A stretch of DNA of 5,994 nucleotides from Thermoleophilia bacterium (GCA_029858755.1 JAOUEK010000142.1:1-5994), one strand, 5' to 3'; counted from the first letter of the stretch, positions 1 through 5,339 are shown. The notes: generated by a model from the letters alone, not told the origin. Numbers and translations are program-made.

Positions 1-457
1 CGCCGAAGATCCCGATCAGGACGGCGCTGAGCCGGTCGCGGTTCGCCAGTCGGAAGGGCTGGTCGCTCGTGCGACCGTGGATGAACGTCTTCACGAAGAA
101 GCCGATCCCCGCGACGATCAGTGCGGCGCCGAGCACCTGCTTGGCGGCGTCCTCGAAGGAATCCCCGTAGCGGCTCTCCAGCCACGCGGAGAGGGCGACG
201 CCTCCGAGCGACGCAGGCGCCGACCCGAGCAGCATCCACACGGTGAGCCGGGCGTGGACGTGGCCGAGCCGCCGGTGCTGACCCGCGCCGAAGGACTTGA
301 ACACCGCCCCGTGCAGGATGTCGGTGCCGATCGCCACCGTCGGCTTGAAGCCGAAGACGATCACCAGCAGCGGCGTCATCAGCGAGCCACCGCCCATGCC
401 GGTCATGCCCACCAGCAGGCCGATCAGGAGCCCCGCGAGCGAGAGCTTCCAGTCCAT
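1..457 (-). CDS. TauE/SafE-family sulfite/sulfonate permease, N-terminal part (runs off the window)
   Basis: Integral membrane transporter of the TauE/SafE (DUF81) family, members of which move sulfite, sulfoacetate or other organosulfur anions across the cytoplasmic membrane. The frame gives 152 codons from an ATG at 457 and continues past position 1, so the C-terminal part is missing. The N-terminus MDWKLSLAGLLIGLLVGMTG begins a hydrophobic helix. A glycine-rich turn (GMTGMGGGSLMTPLL, about residues 17-31) and AIGTDILHGAVFKSFGA (about 42-58) follow, as usual for the first repeat of this family. Further hydrophobic stretches fall near residues 71-86 and 109-122. The start is followed directly by the family pattern, but the Shine-Dalgarno sequence is weak (GGGG a few bases upstream). 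A perfect hairpin lies 11 nt upstream. It is codirectional with, and 203 bp downstream of, a phosphosulfolactate synthase gene, which fits a sulfur-anion substrate. The exact substrate cannot be read from sequence. Confidence 0.88.
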   Translation of the reverse strand, partial: MDWKLSLAGLLIGLLVGMTGMGGGSLMTPLLVIVFGFKPTVAIGTDILHGAVFKSFGAGQHRRLGHVHARLTVWMLLGSAPASLGGVALSAWLESRYGDSFEDAAKQVLGAALIVAGIGFFVKTFIHGRTSDQPFRLANRDRLSAVLIGIFG

Positions 458-468
458 CTAGCCCCGCA

Positions 469-500
469 GCGCAGGAATCCGCAGAAGCGGATTCCTGCGC
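469..500. repeat. Perfect 14-bp inverted repeat with 4-nt loop
   Basis: The arms GCGCAGGAATCCGC (469-482) and GCGGATTCCTGCGC (487-500) are exact reverse complements around the loop AGAA (TTCT on the minus strand). Read on the minus strand, the hairpin ends 11 nt before the ATG of the TauE/SafE gene. It could therefore be a 5'-UTR structure, or a transcription terminator after the comA operon. No T-run follows on either strand, so a classic intrinsic terminator is not supported. The right arm overlaps the first copy of the neighbouring direct repeat, so this may instead be part of a mobile palindromic intergenic element. Confidence 0.8.
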
Positions 501-657
501 GCGACGATCCCTGAAGGCGGCCGAACTCGCGGCCGCGGCCCCGACGGCACCGACCGCGAGAAGCGGCCGCGAAGCGGATCCCTGCGCGCGACCATCCCTG
601 AAGGCGGCCGGACTCGCGGCCGCGGAGCCGAGGGTGCCGGTCGCGCTACGCGGGCCA
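484..657. repeat. Two tandem copies of an ~87-bp intergenic repeat
   Basis: Copy 1 spans 484-570 and copy 2 spans 571-657. The first 55 bp of each (484-538 and 571-625) differ at three positions (493/580, 506/593, 524/611); the remaining 32 bp match at about 19 positions. The core includes CCTGCGCGCG, CATCCCTGAAGGCGGCCG and the 8-bp palindrome GCGGCCGC (529-536, 616-623; a further copy at 563-570). With the hairpin at 469-500, this fills nearly all of the 203-bp gap between the TauE/SafE and comA genes. No gene is supported here: an open frame on the minus strand only translates the repeat into an Arg/Pro-rich string. It may be a dispersed intergenic repeat family, but that needs the rest of the genome. 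Confidence 0.85.
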
Positions 658-660
658 CCA

Positions 661-1446
661 TCAGCTCGGCTTGGGGGCGAGCAGGATCTCTCGGAGCGTG
701 TCGCCGCGAAGGCCGAGGCGCAGCGTCTCCAGCGCGATCACCTCGTCGGGCGGGATGTTGCCGAGGTTGACCTCCGGGCCGAACTGCTTCACGAACCACG
801 CCTGCGACGCCTTCGTCGGCGCCTCGAAGATCAGCCGGTGGAAGTCGATCGAGTGGACGATCTCGTCCACGAGCCCCGTTCGCATCTCGCCGGTCGGGCG
901 GTAGATGCCGGCGGTGCCGCCTTCACGCCCCTCCGTGATCACCTTCCACGCGCCCGCCGCGAGCTCCTCCTGGATCCACTCCACCCACTGGTACGGGGCG
1001 AAGACGACGTCGGCGTCCTTCGAGCCGACCTCGCTGAGCACGGTGAAGTCGCGCGCAAACTCGGCGATCAGCTCGAGCTTGCGCTCGCGCGGCATGTCGA
1101 CCGTCCCGTCGGAGATCTCCACGTGCGAGAAGCGGTAGTGCTCCAGCCAGCGCCTGAACTCGTCGAGCTTCCCCTGGCCGTAGACGGCCTCGAACAGCGT
1201 GCCGCCGCACACGACCGGCGTGCCGAACGACCGGTAGAGGGCGATCTTCTTCTCGAGGTTGTTGGTGACGTAGCTGGTTCCCCAGCCGAACTTGACGATG
1301 TCGACGTACTCCCCGGCCGTGTCGAAGAGCCCCTCGATCTCGCGGAGGTTGAGCCCCTTGTCGAGGACGTGGGTGAGGCCGAGCGTTCGCGGCTTGCCGG
1401 CGCGCCGAGGCACGTCGAGGAAGCCGTCTCCGTCAAAGGCGTGCAT
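661..1446 (-). CDS. comA: Phosphosulfolactate synthase (ComA family)
   Basis: Cytosolic TIM-barrel enzyme. Characterised members catalyse Mg-dependent addition of sulfite to phosphoenolpyruvate, giving (2R)-phospho-3-sulfolactate. That is the first step to coenzyme M in methanogens and to sulfolactate in Bacillus spores. The 261-residue length is normal. Family motifs seen: KPRTLGLTHVLDKGL (18-32), VKFGWGTS (51-58), GGTLFE (81-86), VEISDGT (109-115), SEVGSKD (138-144), EGREGGTAGIY (172-182) and FEAP...GPEVNLGNI (207-231). The ATG at 1446 is chosen because GGAGGAG ends 4 nt upstream. A longer frame from 1473 would add nine atypical residues and lies inside the preceding gene. The start overlaps the end of the fumarase beta gene by 14 bp, implying translational coupling. 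Relatives in plants and bacteria (the HSA32 group) have no proven sulfolactate role, so the reaction is inferred from family. Confidence 0.9.
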   Translation of the reverse strand: MHAFDGDGFLDVPRRAGKPRTLGLTHVLDKGLNLREIEGLFDTAGEYVDIVKFGWGTSYVTNNLEKKIALYRSFGTPVVCGGTLFEAVYGQGKLDEFRRWLEHYRFSHVEISDGTVDMPRERKLELIAEFARDFTVLSEVGSKDADVVFAPYQWVEWIQEELAAGAWKVITEGREGGTAGIYRPTGEMRTGLVDEIVHSIDFHRLIFEAPTKASQAWFVKQFGPEVNLGNIPPDEVIALETLRLGLRGDTLREILLAPKPS

Positions 1447-2020
1447 ACAGCTCCTCCAGCTTGCGGGCGGCACGGTCCTGGACGTCGCGGTAGAGCGAGC
1501 CCCCGTGTGCGTCGATGCCGACGATCAGCGGGCCGAAGTCACGGACGCGGAACTTCCACAGGCACTCCGGCATCAGCTCCTCCCACGCGACCTCCTCGAT
1601 CTCCTCGATCTGCGTCGTCTCGAGCGCGGCGGCGCCGCCGACGATCGCGAAGTAGACCATGCCCAGGCGCTGCATCGGCTCGATCGCCTCGTCGGGGAAG
1701 CCGCCCTTGCCGCAGATCGCGCGTACGCCGTAGCGCTCGCCCAGCCCCTCGGTGAAGCGCACCATGCGCGCGCTGGTCGTAGTGCCGATGCAGATCTTCT
1801 CGTAGCGCCCGGGGCCGACCTTGCGCACGTTCGGCGCCGTGTGCAGCAGGAACGCCCCGGCGAGATCCATCGGCGGCTCCTGGCCCTGGTCGAAGATGCG
1901 GATCTGGGTGCGGTCGCGGATGCCGATGACGTGGCCCTGCACGATCACCTCGTCTCCGGCGCGGAGCTTCAGGAGCTCGGCGGGATCGGTGACCGGGAAG
2001 GCGACCTCGTGCTGCGCCAT
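1433..2020 (-). CDS. Class I fumarate hydratase, beta subunit (C-terminal domain family)
   Basis: Partner of the alpha subunit encoded just upstream; together they would form the oxygen-sensitive [4Fe-4S] enzyme that interconverts fumarate and L-malate. The product has 195 residues, usual for stand-alone beta subunits. It opens with the domain start PAELLKLRAGDEVIVQGHVIG (about 13-33). It carries TTTSARM (80-86), CGKGGFPDEAIE and YFAIVGGAAAL in the middle, and FGPLIVGIDAHGGSLY near the end. The usual GPTTS motif reads GTTTS, so its Pro is replaced by Thr80. I chose the ATG at 2020 because it fits the family N-terminus and has GGGAGG 11 nt upstream. A GTG at 2089 in the same frame would add 23 residues unlike the family. 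L-tartrate dehydratase (TtdB) belongs to the same family and cannot be fully excluded. The 3' end overlaps comA. Confidence 0.9.
   Translation of the reverse strand: MAQHEVAFPVTDPAELLKLRAGDEVIVQGHVIGIRDRTQIRIFDQGQEPPMDLAGAFLLHTAPNVRKVGPGRYEKICIGTTTSARMVRFTEGLGERYGVRAICGKGGFPDEAIEPMQRLGMVYFAIVGGAAALETTQIEEIEEVAWEELMPECLWKFRVRDFGPLIVGIDAHGGSLYRDVQDRAARKLEELYARL
1451..1457 (-). promoter_or_regulatory. Ribosome binding site of comA
   Basis: GGAGGAG on the minus strand, separated by CTGT from the ATG at 1446. It lies inside the last codons of the fumarase beta gene and decides the comA start over the in-frame candidate at 1473. Confidence 0.75.
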
Positions 2021-2104
2021 CTCAGCCCACGCCTCCCGGCCCCCGCGCCCGATCGCCGCGAGGCACGATCCCTTGTAACTGATCGTCACAAGGCATGGCA
2101 GGAG

Positions 2105-3004
2105 TCACGAGTCCCTCACGTAGTCGAAGGTTCCGTCGCCGGCGATGTGCGCGGAGGCGCGGCGGGCGGCCCAGCACTGGTAGTTGACCGCCACCGGGTT
2201 CAGCGTCATGTGGGTGTCGGCGTGCTCCACGTGCACCGCGAGCACGGTCACGTCGCCCCCCAGCCCCATCGGCCCGATCCCGGTCTCGTTGAGCAACTCG
2301 TACAGGTCGGCCTCCAGCTCTGCCACCAGCGGGTCGGAGTTGCGTGTGCCCACCGGACGCGAGATCGCGTCCTTCGCCAGGTGCATCGCGTAGTCCGCCG
2401 AGCCGCCGATGCCGACACCGACGATCCCCGGCGGACACGGCTTGCCGCCCGCGCCCACGATCGAGTCGAGCACGAAGCGCTTGATCCCCTTCACCCCGTC
2501 GGCGGGCACGAGCATCTTGAGGAAGGTCATGTTCTCCGACCCCGACCCCTTCGGCACGCACTTCACGTCCAGCCCGTCCCAGTCGGGGACGAACTCCCAA
2601 TGGACGATCGGCACCCGGTAACCGACGTTCGCCCCGGTGTTCTCGCGCGTCAGCGTGTGCACCGTGTTCGAGCGCAGCGGATGCTCGATGGTCGCACGTT
2701 CCGTGCCCGCCCTCAGCGCCGCGTAGATCCGGGCCGGGTGCAGGGGGAAGCCCTCCCCCACGCGGCAGTAGTAGACGGCGATCCCGGTGTCCTGGCAGAC
2801 GAGGTTCCGTTGCTCGTCGGCGATCTCGACGTTGCGATGGATCGTCTCCAGCACCCGGATCCCCGTCCTCGAAGTCTCCCGACCGCGAGCCGCGGCCAGC
2901 GCGTCCCGAAGGTCCTGGGGGATGTCCTTCAGCGCCCACACGTACAGGTGCGCTGCCGCGTCCTCGACGACCTGCGCGAGGTTCGTGGTCGTGGCGGCGC
3001 TCAC
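2105..3004 (-). CDS. Class I fumarate hydratase, alpha subunit (iron-sulfur)
   Basis: Catalytic N-terminal part of a two-subunit class I fumarase (TCA cycle, cytosol). It binds a [4Fe-4S] cluster that acts as Lewis acid in hydration of fumarate to L-malate. The product has 299 residues, near the usual size. The three expected cluster cysteines are present in their motifs: CQDTG (Cys70), KCVPKGSGSEN (Cys149) and KPCPPGIVGVGIGG (Cys190). Also seen are SNTVHTLTRENTGANVG (112-128) and ETGIGPMGLGG near the C-terminus. The start is a GTG at 3004 in the overlap GTGA, where the TGA ends the upstream flavoprotein gene; no ATG occurs before the cluster motifs. The TGA stop at 2107-2105 is followed by 28 sense codons in frame up to the beta-subunit ATG. 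Tartrate dehydratase (TtdA) is the main alternative, but the flavoprotein neighbour favours fumarate chemistry. Confidence 0.92.
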   Translation of the reverse strand: MSAATTTNLAQVVEDAAAHLYVWALKDIPQDLRDALAAARGRETSRTGIRVLETIHRNVEIADEQRNLVCQDTGIAVYYCRVGEGFPLHPARIYAALRAGTERATIEHPLRSNTVHTLTRENTGANVGYRVPIVHWEFVPDWDGLDVKCVPKGSGSENMTFLKMLVPADGVKGIKRFVLDSIVGAGGKPCPPGIVGVGIGGSADYAMHLAKDAISRPVGTRNSDPLVAELEADLYELLNETGIGPMGLGGDVTVLAVHVEHADTHMTLNPVAVNYQCWAARRASAHIAGDGTFDYVRDS

Positions 3005-4206
3005 GCCCGCGCCCTCGCCAACGCGGCGCGGCCTGCGCGACGGCCGAAGACGACGCACTCGAGCAGCGAGTTGCCCATCATCCGGTTCTGTCCATGGGTG
3101 CCCCCGGCGATCTCGCCGCAGGCGAAGACGCCCTCGAGTGTGGTCTCTGCGTCGGTGTCGATCACGAGCCCGCCGTTCTGGTAGTGGAGCACCGGGTACG
3201 TGGCGATCTTCTCCGTCAACGGGTCGATCCCGGCGCCACGGTACCGGCGCAGCATGTACGGCAGCGAGACGGCCGCGTCGGCCTCGGCGATCCGGGTCGT
3301 GTCGAGCCAGACCGCGGGGCGCCCGTCCGGCGTCTCCACACCGCGGCCGGCCGCGACCTCGTCGAAGATCGCCTGCGCCACCTCGTCGCGAGGGCCGAGC
3401 GAGTCGGTGAACTCCTCGCCCTCGGCGTTGAGCAGCACCGCACCGTAGGAGCGCGTGGTCTCGGGGATCGAGTAGCCCTGCATCGTCGGTGGCCACGCGC
3501 CGCCGTTCGGGTGGTACTGCAGCGCGTCGAGGTCGCGCGCCTCGGCACCGGCGTCGAGGGCCACGCGCGTCACCTCGCCGGTGGCGTTGGGGTGGTTGGT
3601 GGAGAGCTCGCCCCTGGCCTGGGCCTCCGCGTAGCAGCGACCGCCGGCGGCGAGCACGACCGCACCCGCATCGACCTGCACCGTGCCCTCGGCTGTGGCG
3701 AACGTGGCCCGCCATCCTGCTGCGACCGGCTCGAGCGAGACCAGCCGGTGGCGCTCGAGAGCCGCACCCGGCGCCGCGAGGTACGCCTCGCGGAGGGCCT
3801 TGGTGATCGCGTGCCCGGTCCGATCGCCGACCTGGAGCAGCCTGTGCCGGGACGCGCCGCCGCAACGGGCGAGCCGGTACGAGCCGTTCTCGCGGGTGAA
3901 GGCGACGCCGAGCTCCTCGAGCCAGCCGATCGCTCCGGGCGCGTCGCCGGTCAGTACAGCGACGAGCTCCGGGCTCGCGGTCTCGTGCGACGAGCGCATC
4001 ACGTCGGCCGCGTGCACCTCCGGCGTGTCGTCGGCGCCCATGGCCGCCTGGATCCCGCCCTGCGCCTTCGCCGAGTTGCTCGCCTGGAGCGAGGTCTTCG
4101 TGGCGAGGGCCGCGCGCGCTCCGCTCCGGGCGGCTGAGACGGCGGCCGAGAGGCCCGCGGCGCCGCTGCCCACCACGAGCACGTCGATGTCCGCACGACT
4201 GGTCAT
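3001..4206 (-). CDS. FAD-dependent fumarate reductase / L-aspartate oxidase-like flavoprotein
   Basis: FAD flavoprotein of the FrdA/SdhA/NadB superfamily. Members interconvert succinate and fumarate, or oxidise L-aspartate to iminoaspartate for NAD synthesis. Seen: dinucleotide-binding VVGSGAAGLS (11-20); SNSAKAQGG (43-51), with Asn where membrane SdhA has the FAD-linked His, so FAD is probably non-covalent; LQYHPNGG (His232); PRDEVAQAI (Arg273); PVLHYQNGG (His341); and THGQNRMMGNSLLE (Arg375). These match the dicarboxylate-binding His and Arg residues of the family. At 401 residues it lacks the C-terminal helical domain of SdhA (about 580) and NadB (about 530), so it is a compact form. ATG at 4206 is the obvious start and has a TANNNT element 9 nt upstream. 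Its stop overlaps the fumarase alpha start by 4 bp, suggesting that product or substrate is fumarate. No iron-sulfur or membrane-anchor subunit is nearby, so the electron partner is unknown. FrdA-like and NadB-like activity cannot be separated from sequence alone. Confidence 0.85.
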   Translation of the reverse strand: MTSRADIDVLVVGSGAAGLSAAVSAARSGARAALATKTSLQASNSAKAQGGIQAAMGADDTPEVHAADVMRSSHETASPELVAVLTGDAPGAIGWLEELGVAFTRENGSYRLARCGGASRHRLLQVGDRTGHAITKALREAYLAAPGAALERHRLVSLEPVAAGWRATFATAEGTVQVDAGAVVLAAGGRCYAEAQARGELSTNHPNATGEVTRVALDAGAEARDLDALQYHPNGGAWPPTMQGYSIPETTRSYGAVLLNAEGEEFTDSLGPRDEVAQAIFDEVAAGRGVETPDGRPAVWLDTTRIAEADAAVSLPYMLRRYRGAGIDPLTEKIATYPVLHYQNGGLVIDTDAETTLEGVFACGEIAGGTHGQNRMMGNSLLECVVFGRRAGRAALARARA

Positions 4207-4215
4207 GCGGGCGCG

Positions 4216-4221
4216 AGTTTA
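4216..4221 (-). promoter_or_regulatory. Probable -10 element of the flavoprotein-fumarase-comA operon
   Basis: TAAACT on the minus strand fits the actinobacterial TANNNT -10 pattern. Nine bases separate it from the ATG at 4206, so transcription would start at or next to the start codon. No convincing -35 is visible 16-19 bp upstream, which suggests activator dependence or an extended upstream contact. Confidence 0.5.
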
Positions 4222-4235
4222 GCAGTATCCGCTAA
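4219..4235. promoter_or_regulatory. Dyad TTAGC-N7-GCTAA, candidate operator
   Basis: TTAGC (4219-4223) and GCTAA (4231-4235) are exact inverted copies. The left arm shares three bases (4219-4221) with the minus-strand -10 hexamer. A second partial dyad, GTAT-N6-ATAC (4225-4238), is nested with it. Position and symmetry suit a repressor site for the divergent genes, but no regulator can be named. Confidence 0.35.
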
Positions 4236-4274
4236 TACCTGTGATTACAAGAAGTTATCGATTGACGGCTCCGT

Positions 4275-4280
4275 TAGACT
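4275..4280 (+). promoter_or_regulatory. Probable -10 element of the CBS-domain gene
   Basis: TAGACT fits TANNNT and lies 8 bases before the GTG at 4289, consistent with a leaderless transcript. TTGACG at 4262-4267 looks like a -35 but is only 7 bp away, too close to pair with this hexamer. Confidence 0.5.
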
Positions 4281-4288
4281 CCCCACCC

Positions 4289-4684
4289 GTGCCTGCCGTG
4301 CTCGCAGACATCGTCAAGCCGACCTTCATCGAGGTCGCGCCCGAGGACACCCTCGGCGAGGTCGCCGAGCGCATGACGGCGAAGAACGTCGGCGCGGTGG
4401 TGGTCAAGGACTGGGGGCGCCTGATCGGCATCCTCACGGAGCGCGACCTCCTCAAGGCGATGGCCGCACGGGTGCACACGAGCGAGGCTCGGGTGCGCGA
4501 ATGGATGACAGAGGACCCCGTCACGGTCGACGGCGACATGGCGCTGGAGGAGGCTGAGCGGCTGATGATCGTCCGCGGCTTCCGCCACCTGCCGGTGCTG
4601 GCCGACGGCCAGGTGGTGGGCGTCGTCAGCCTGCGCCGGGTCGTCGCCGCCATGCAGACGGCCGACAACAACGCCAACGGCTAG
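4289..4684 (+). CDS. Stand-alone protein with two CBS domains
   Basis: Small cytosolic protein of 131 residues made almost entirely of a CBS-domain pair (Bateman module). Such pairs usually bind adenine nucleotides or other adenosyl ligands and act as sensors. The first CBS covers about residues 7-59 (VKPTFIEVAPEDTLGEVAERM ... GRLIGILTERDLLKAMA). The second covers about 69-122 (WMTEDPVTVDGDMALEEAERLM ... GQVVGVVSLRRVVAAM). The GILTERDLL and GVVSLRRVV segments are the typical ends of each domain. I chose the GTG at 4289 because TAGACT sits 8 nt upstream and the domain begins at once. The GTG at 4241 would put the promoter inside the gene, and the GTG at 4298 is a lesser alternative. There is no Shine-Dalgarno sequence. 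It is divergent from the flavoprotein operon across about 80 bp. Its partner is unknown. Confidence 0.9.
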   Translation: MPAVLADIVKPTFIEVAPEDTLGEVAERMTAKNVGAVVVKDWGRLIGILTERDLLKAMAARVHTSEARVREWMTEDPVTVDGDMALEEAERLMIVRGFRHLPVLADGQVVGVVSLRRVVAAMQTADNNANG

Positions 4685-4698
4685 CCGGCCTGCCGCAA

Positions 4699-4720
4699 CC
4701 CGGGCGCAACGTGGCCCGGG
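4699..4720. terminator. GC-rich hairpin between the CBS and PAP2 genes
   Basis: CCCGGGC (4699-4705) and GCCCGGG (4714-4720) form a 7-bp stem around the loop GCAACGTG, 14 nt after the CBS stop. There is no T-run. It also occupies the -35 region of the next gene, so it could be a weak terminator, an operator, or chance in a GC-rich spacer. Confidence 0.3.
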
Positions 4721-4721
4721 C

Positions 4722-4727
4722 TAGCAT
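4722..4727 (+). promoter_or_regulatory. Probable -10 element of the PAP2 gene
   Basis: TAGCAT fits TANNNT. Six bases separate it from ATC at 4734, the first codon of the conserved protein, which would place the transcription start at or beside that codon. The TAG at 4722-4724 is also the last in-frame stop before the PAP2 frame. Confidence 0.45.
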
Positions 4728-4733
4728 CGCCGC

Positions 4734-5336
4734 ATCGACTGGTCGCTCGCCCACACGATCAACTCGGGCATCGCCACACGCGACTGGCTCGAGGACCCGC
4801 TGACGCTGTTCGCGGCGGTCTGCGTGCCGCTGGTGGCGGCCTTGACGGTCTCGCTGTGGTTCGTCGCGCGCCCGTACGGCGCGCCTCGCTGGAAGCTCGC
4901 CGCCACCTCGGCACTGGGCAGCGCCGCCATCGCCCTGCTTGCGAACCAGGTGATCGCCCACGTGTGGGCGCGGCCGCGCCCGTTCGCCGCGCACCCGGAC
5001 GCCGTCCATCTGCTCGCCGCGCGCTCGGCCGACCCCTCCTTCCCCAGCGACCACGCTGCGGCGGCGTTCGCCATCGCGATCGCCGTGCTCGCGTTCTCCC
5101 GCGTCGTGGGCGGCTCGCTGCTCGCCCTCGCCGCCGTGATCGCGCTCTCGCGCGTGGCCCTCGGTCTCCACTACCCGGGCGACGTCCTCGCCGGCGCAGT
5201 GGTGGGCGCGGCCGCCGCCCTGCTCGCGCTCGGGCCGGGCGCGCCCTGGGTGACCCGTGTGGTCGTGCTGGCAAGCCGGGTCAGCGACCCCGTGCTCGCG
5301 CGCGTCAGGCGGGCGCCGCCGCTCAGCGTCCGCTGA
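4734..5336 (+). CDS. PAP2-family membrane phosphatase, BcrC/undecaprenyl-diphosphatase-like
   Basis: Integral membrane phosphatase of the type 2 phosphatidic acid phosphatase family. BcrC-like members dephosphorylate undecaprenyl diphosphate at the outer face of the membrane to recycle the cell-wall lipid carrier. Counting from ATC at 4734 there are 200 residues. Active-site motifs: RPRP (80-83), PSDH (104-107, the Asp form seen in BcrC) and SRVALGLHYPGD (139-150, with Ser-Arg, His146 and Asp150). The Lys that usually opens motif 1 appears to be Ala75. Hydrophobic helices lie near 22-45, 55-77, 108-125, 127-145 and 151-167. The start is a problem: after the in-frame TAG at 4722 there is no ATG, GTG or TTG until the GTG at 4824. 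That GTG would remove 30 residues (DWSLAHTINSGIATRDWLED..., typical of the family) and cut the first helix. ATC at 4734 behind a TANNNT box is preferred. Its stop is 3 bp from the converging gene. Confidence 0.85.
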   Translation: MDWSLAHTINSGIATRDWLEDPLTLFAAVCVPLVAALTVSLWFVARPYGAPRWKLAATSALGSAAIALLANQVIAHVWARPRPFAAHPDAVHLLAARSADPSFPSDHAAAAFAIAIAVLAFSRVVGGSLLALAAVIALSRVALGLHYPGDVLAGAVVGAAAALLALGPGAPWVTRVVVLASRVSDPVLARVRRAPPLSVR

Positions 5337-5337
5337 G
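5322..5337. terminator. Possible shared terminator hairpin between convergent genes
   Basis: CTCAGCG (5322-5328) and CGCTGAG (5331-5337) form an inverted repeat covering the end of the PAP2 gene and its stop, next to the converging stop at 5340-5342. No T-run is present on either strand. It may slow polymerase in both directions, but it is short. Confidence 0.25.
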
Positions 5338-5339
5338 GC

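Noticed and set aside
77..514. Plus-strand open frame of 145 codons
   Set aside because: Antisense to the TauE/SafE gene, whose hydrophobic helices and glycine motif are clear; the plus frame is highly charged with no domain.
458..799. Minus-strand open frame of 113 codons with repeated Pro/Arg-rich peptide
   Set aside because: The internal protein repeat only mirrors the 87-bp DNA repeat, and the frame overlaps the comA 3' end out of frame.
634..1755. Plus-strand open frame of 373 codons opposite comA
   Set aside because: Antisense shadow caused by high GC; the end is an Arg/Ser/Pro string and no start signal is seen.
1292..3184. Plus-strand open frame of 630 codons antisense to comA and both fumarase genes
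   Set aside because: It has no recognisable domain, is rich in Arg/His/Asp/Val as expected from complementing GC-rich codons, and covers three well-supported genes on the other strand.
2105..3865. A 586-residue fused protein continuing upstream of fumarase alpha
   Set aside because: The first ~287 residues are an out-of-frame reading of the flavoprotein gene (Arg-rich). The real alpha subunit starts at the GTG at 3004.
3094..4137. Plus-strand open frame of 347 codons opposite the flavoprotein gene
   Set aside because: Low-complexity composition and no domain; the opposite strand has a complete FAD protein with catalytic motifs.
4262..4267. TTGACG as -35 box for the CBS gene
   Set aside because: Only 7 bp separate it from TAGACT, and no TANNNT stands at the right distance downstream before the coding region.
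4626..5274. Several minus-strand open frames opposite the PAP2 gene
   Set aside because: Arg/Ala-rich shadows; the plus strand carries all three PAP2 active-site motifs.
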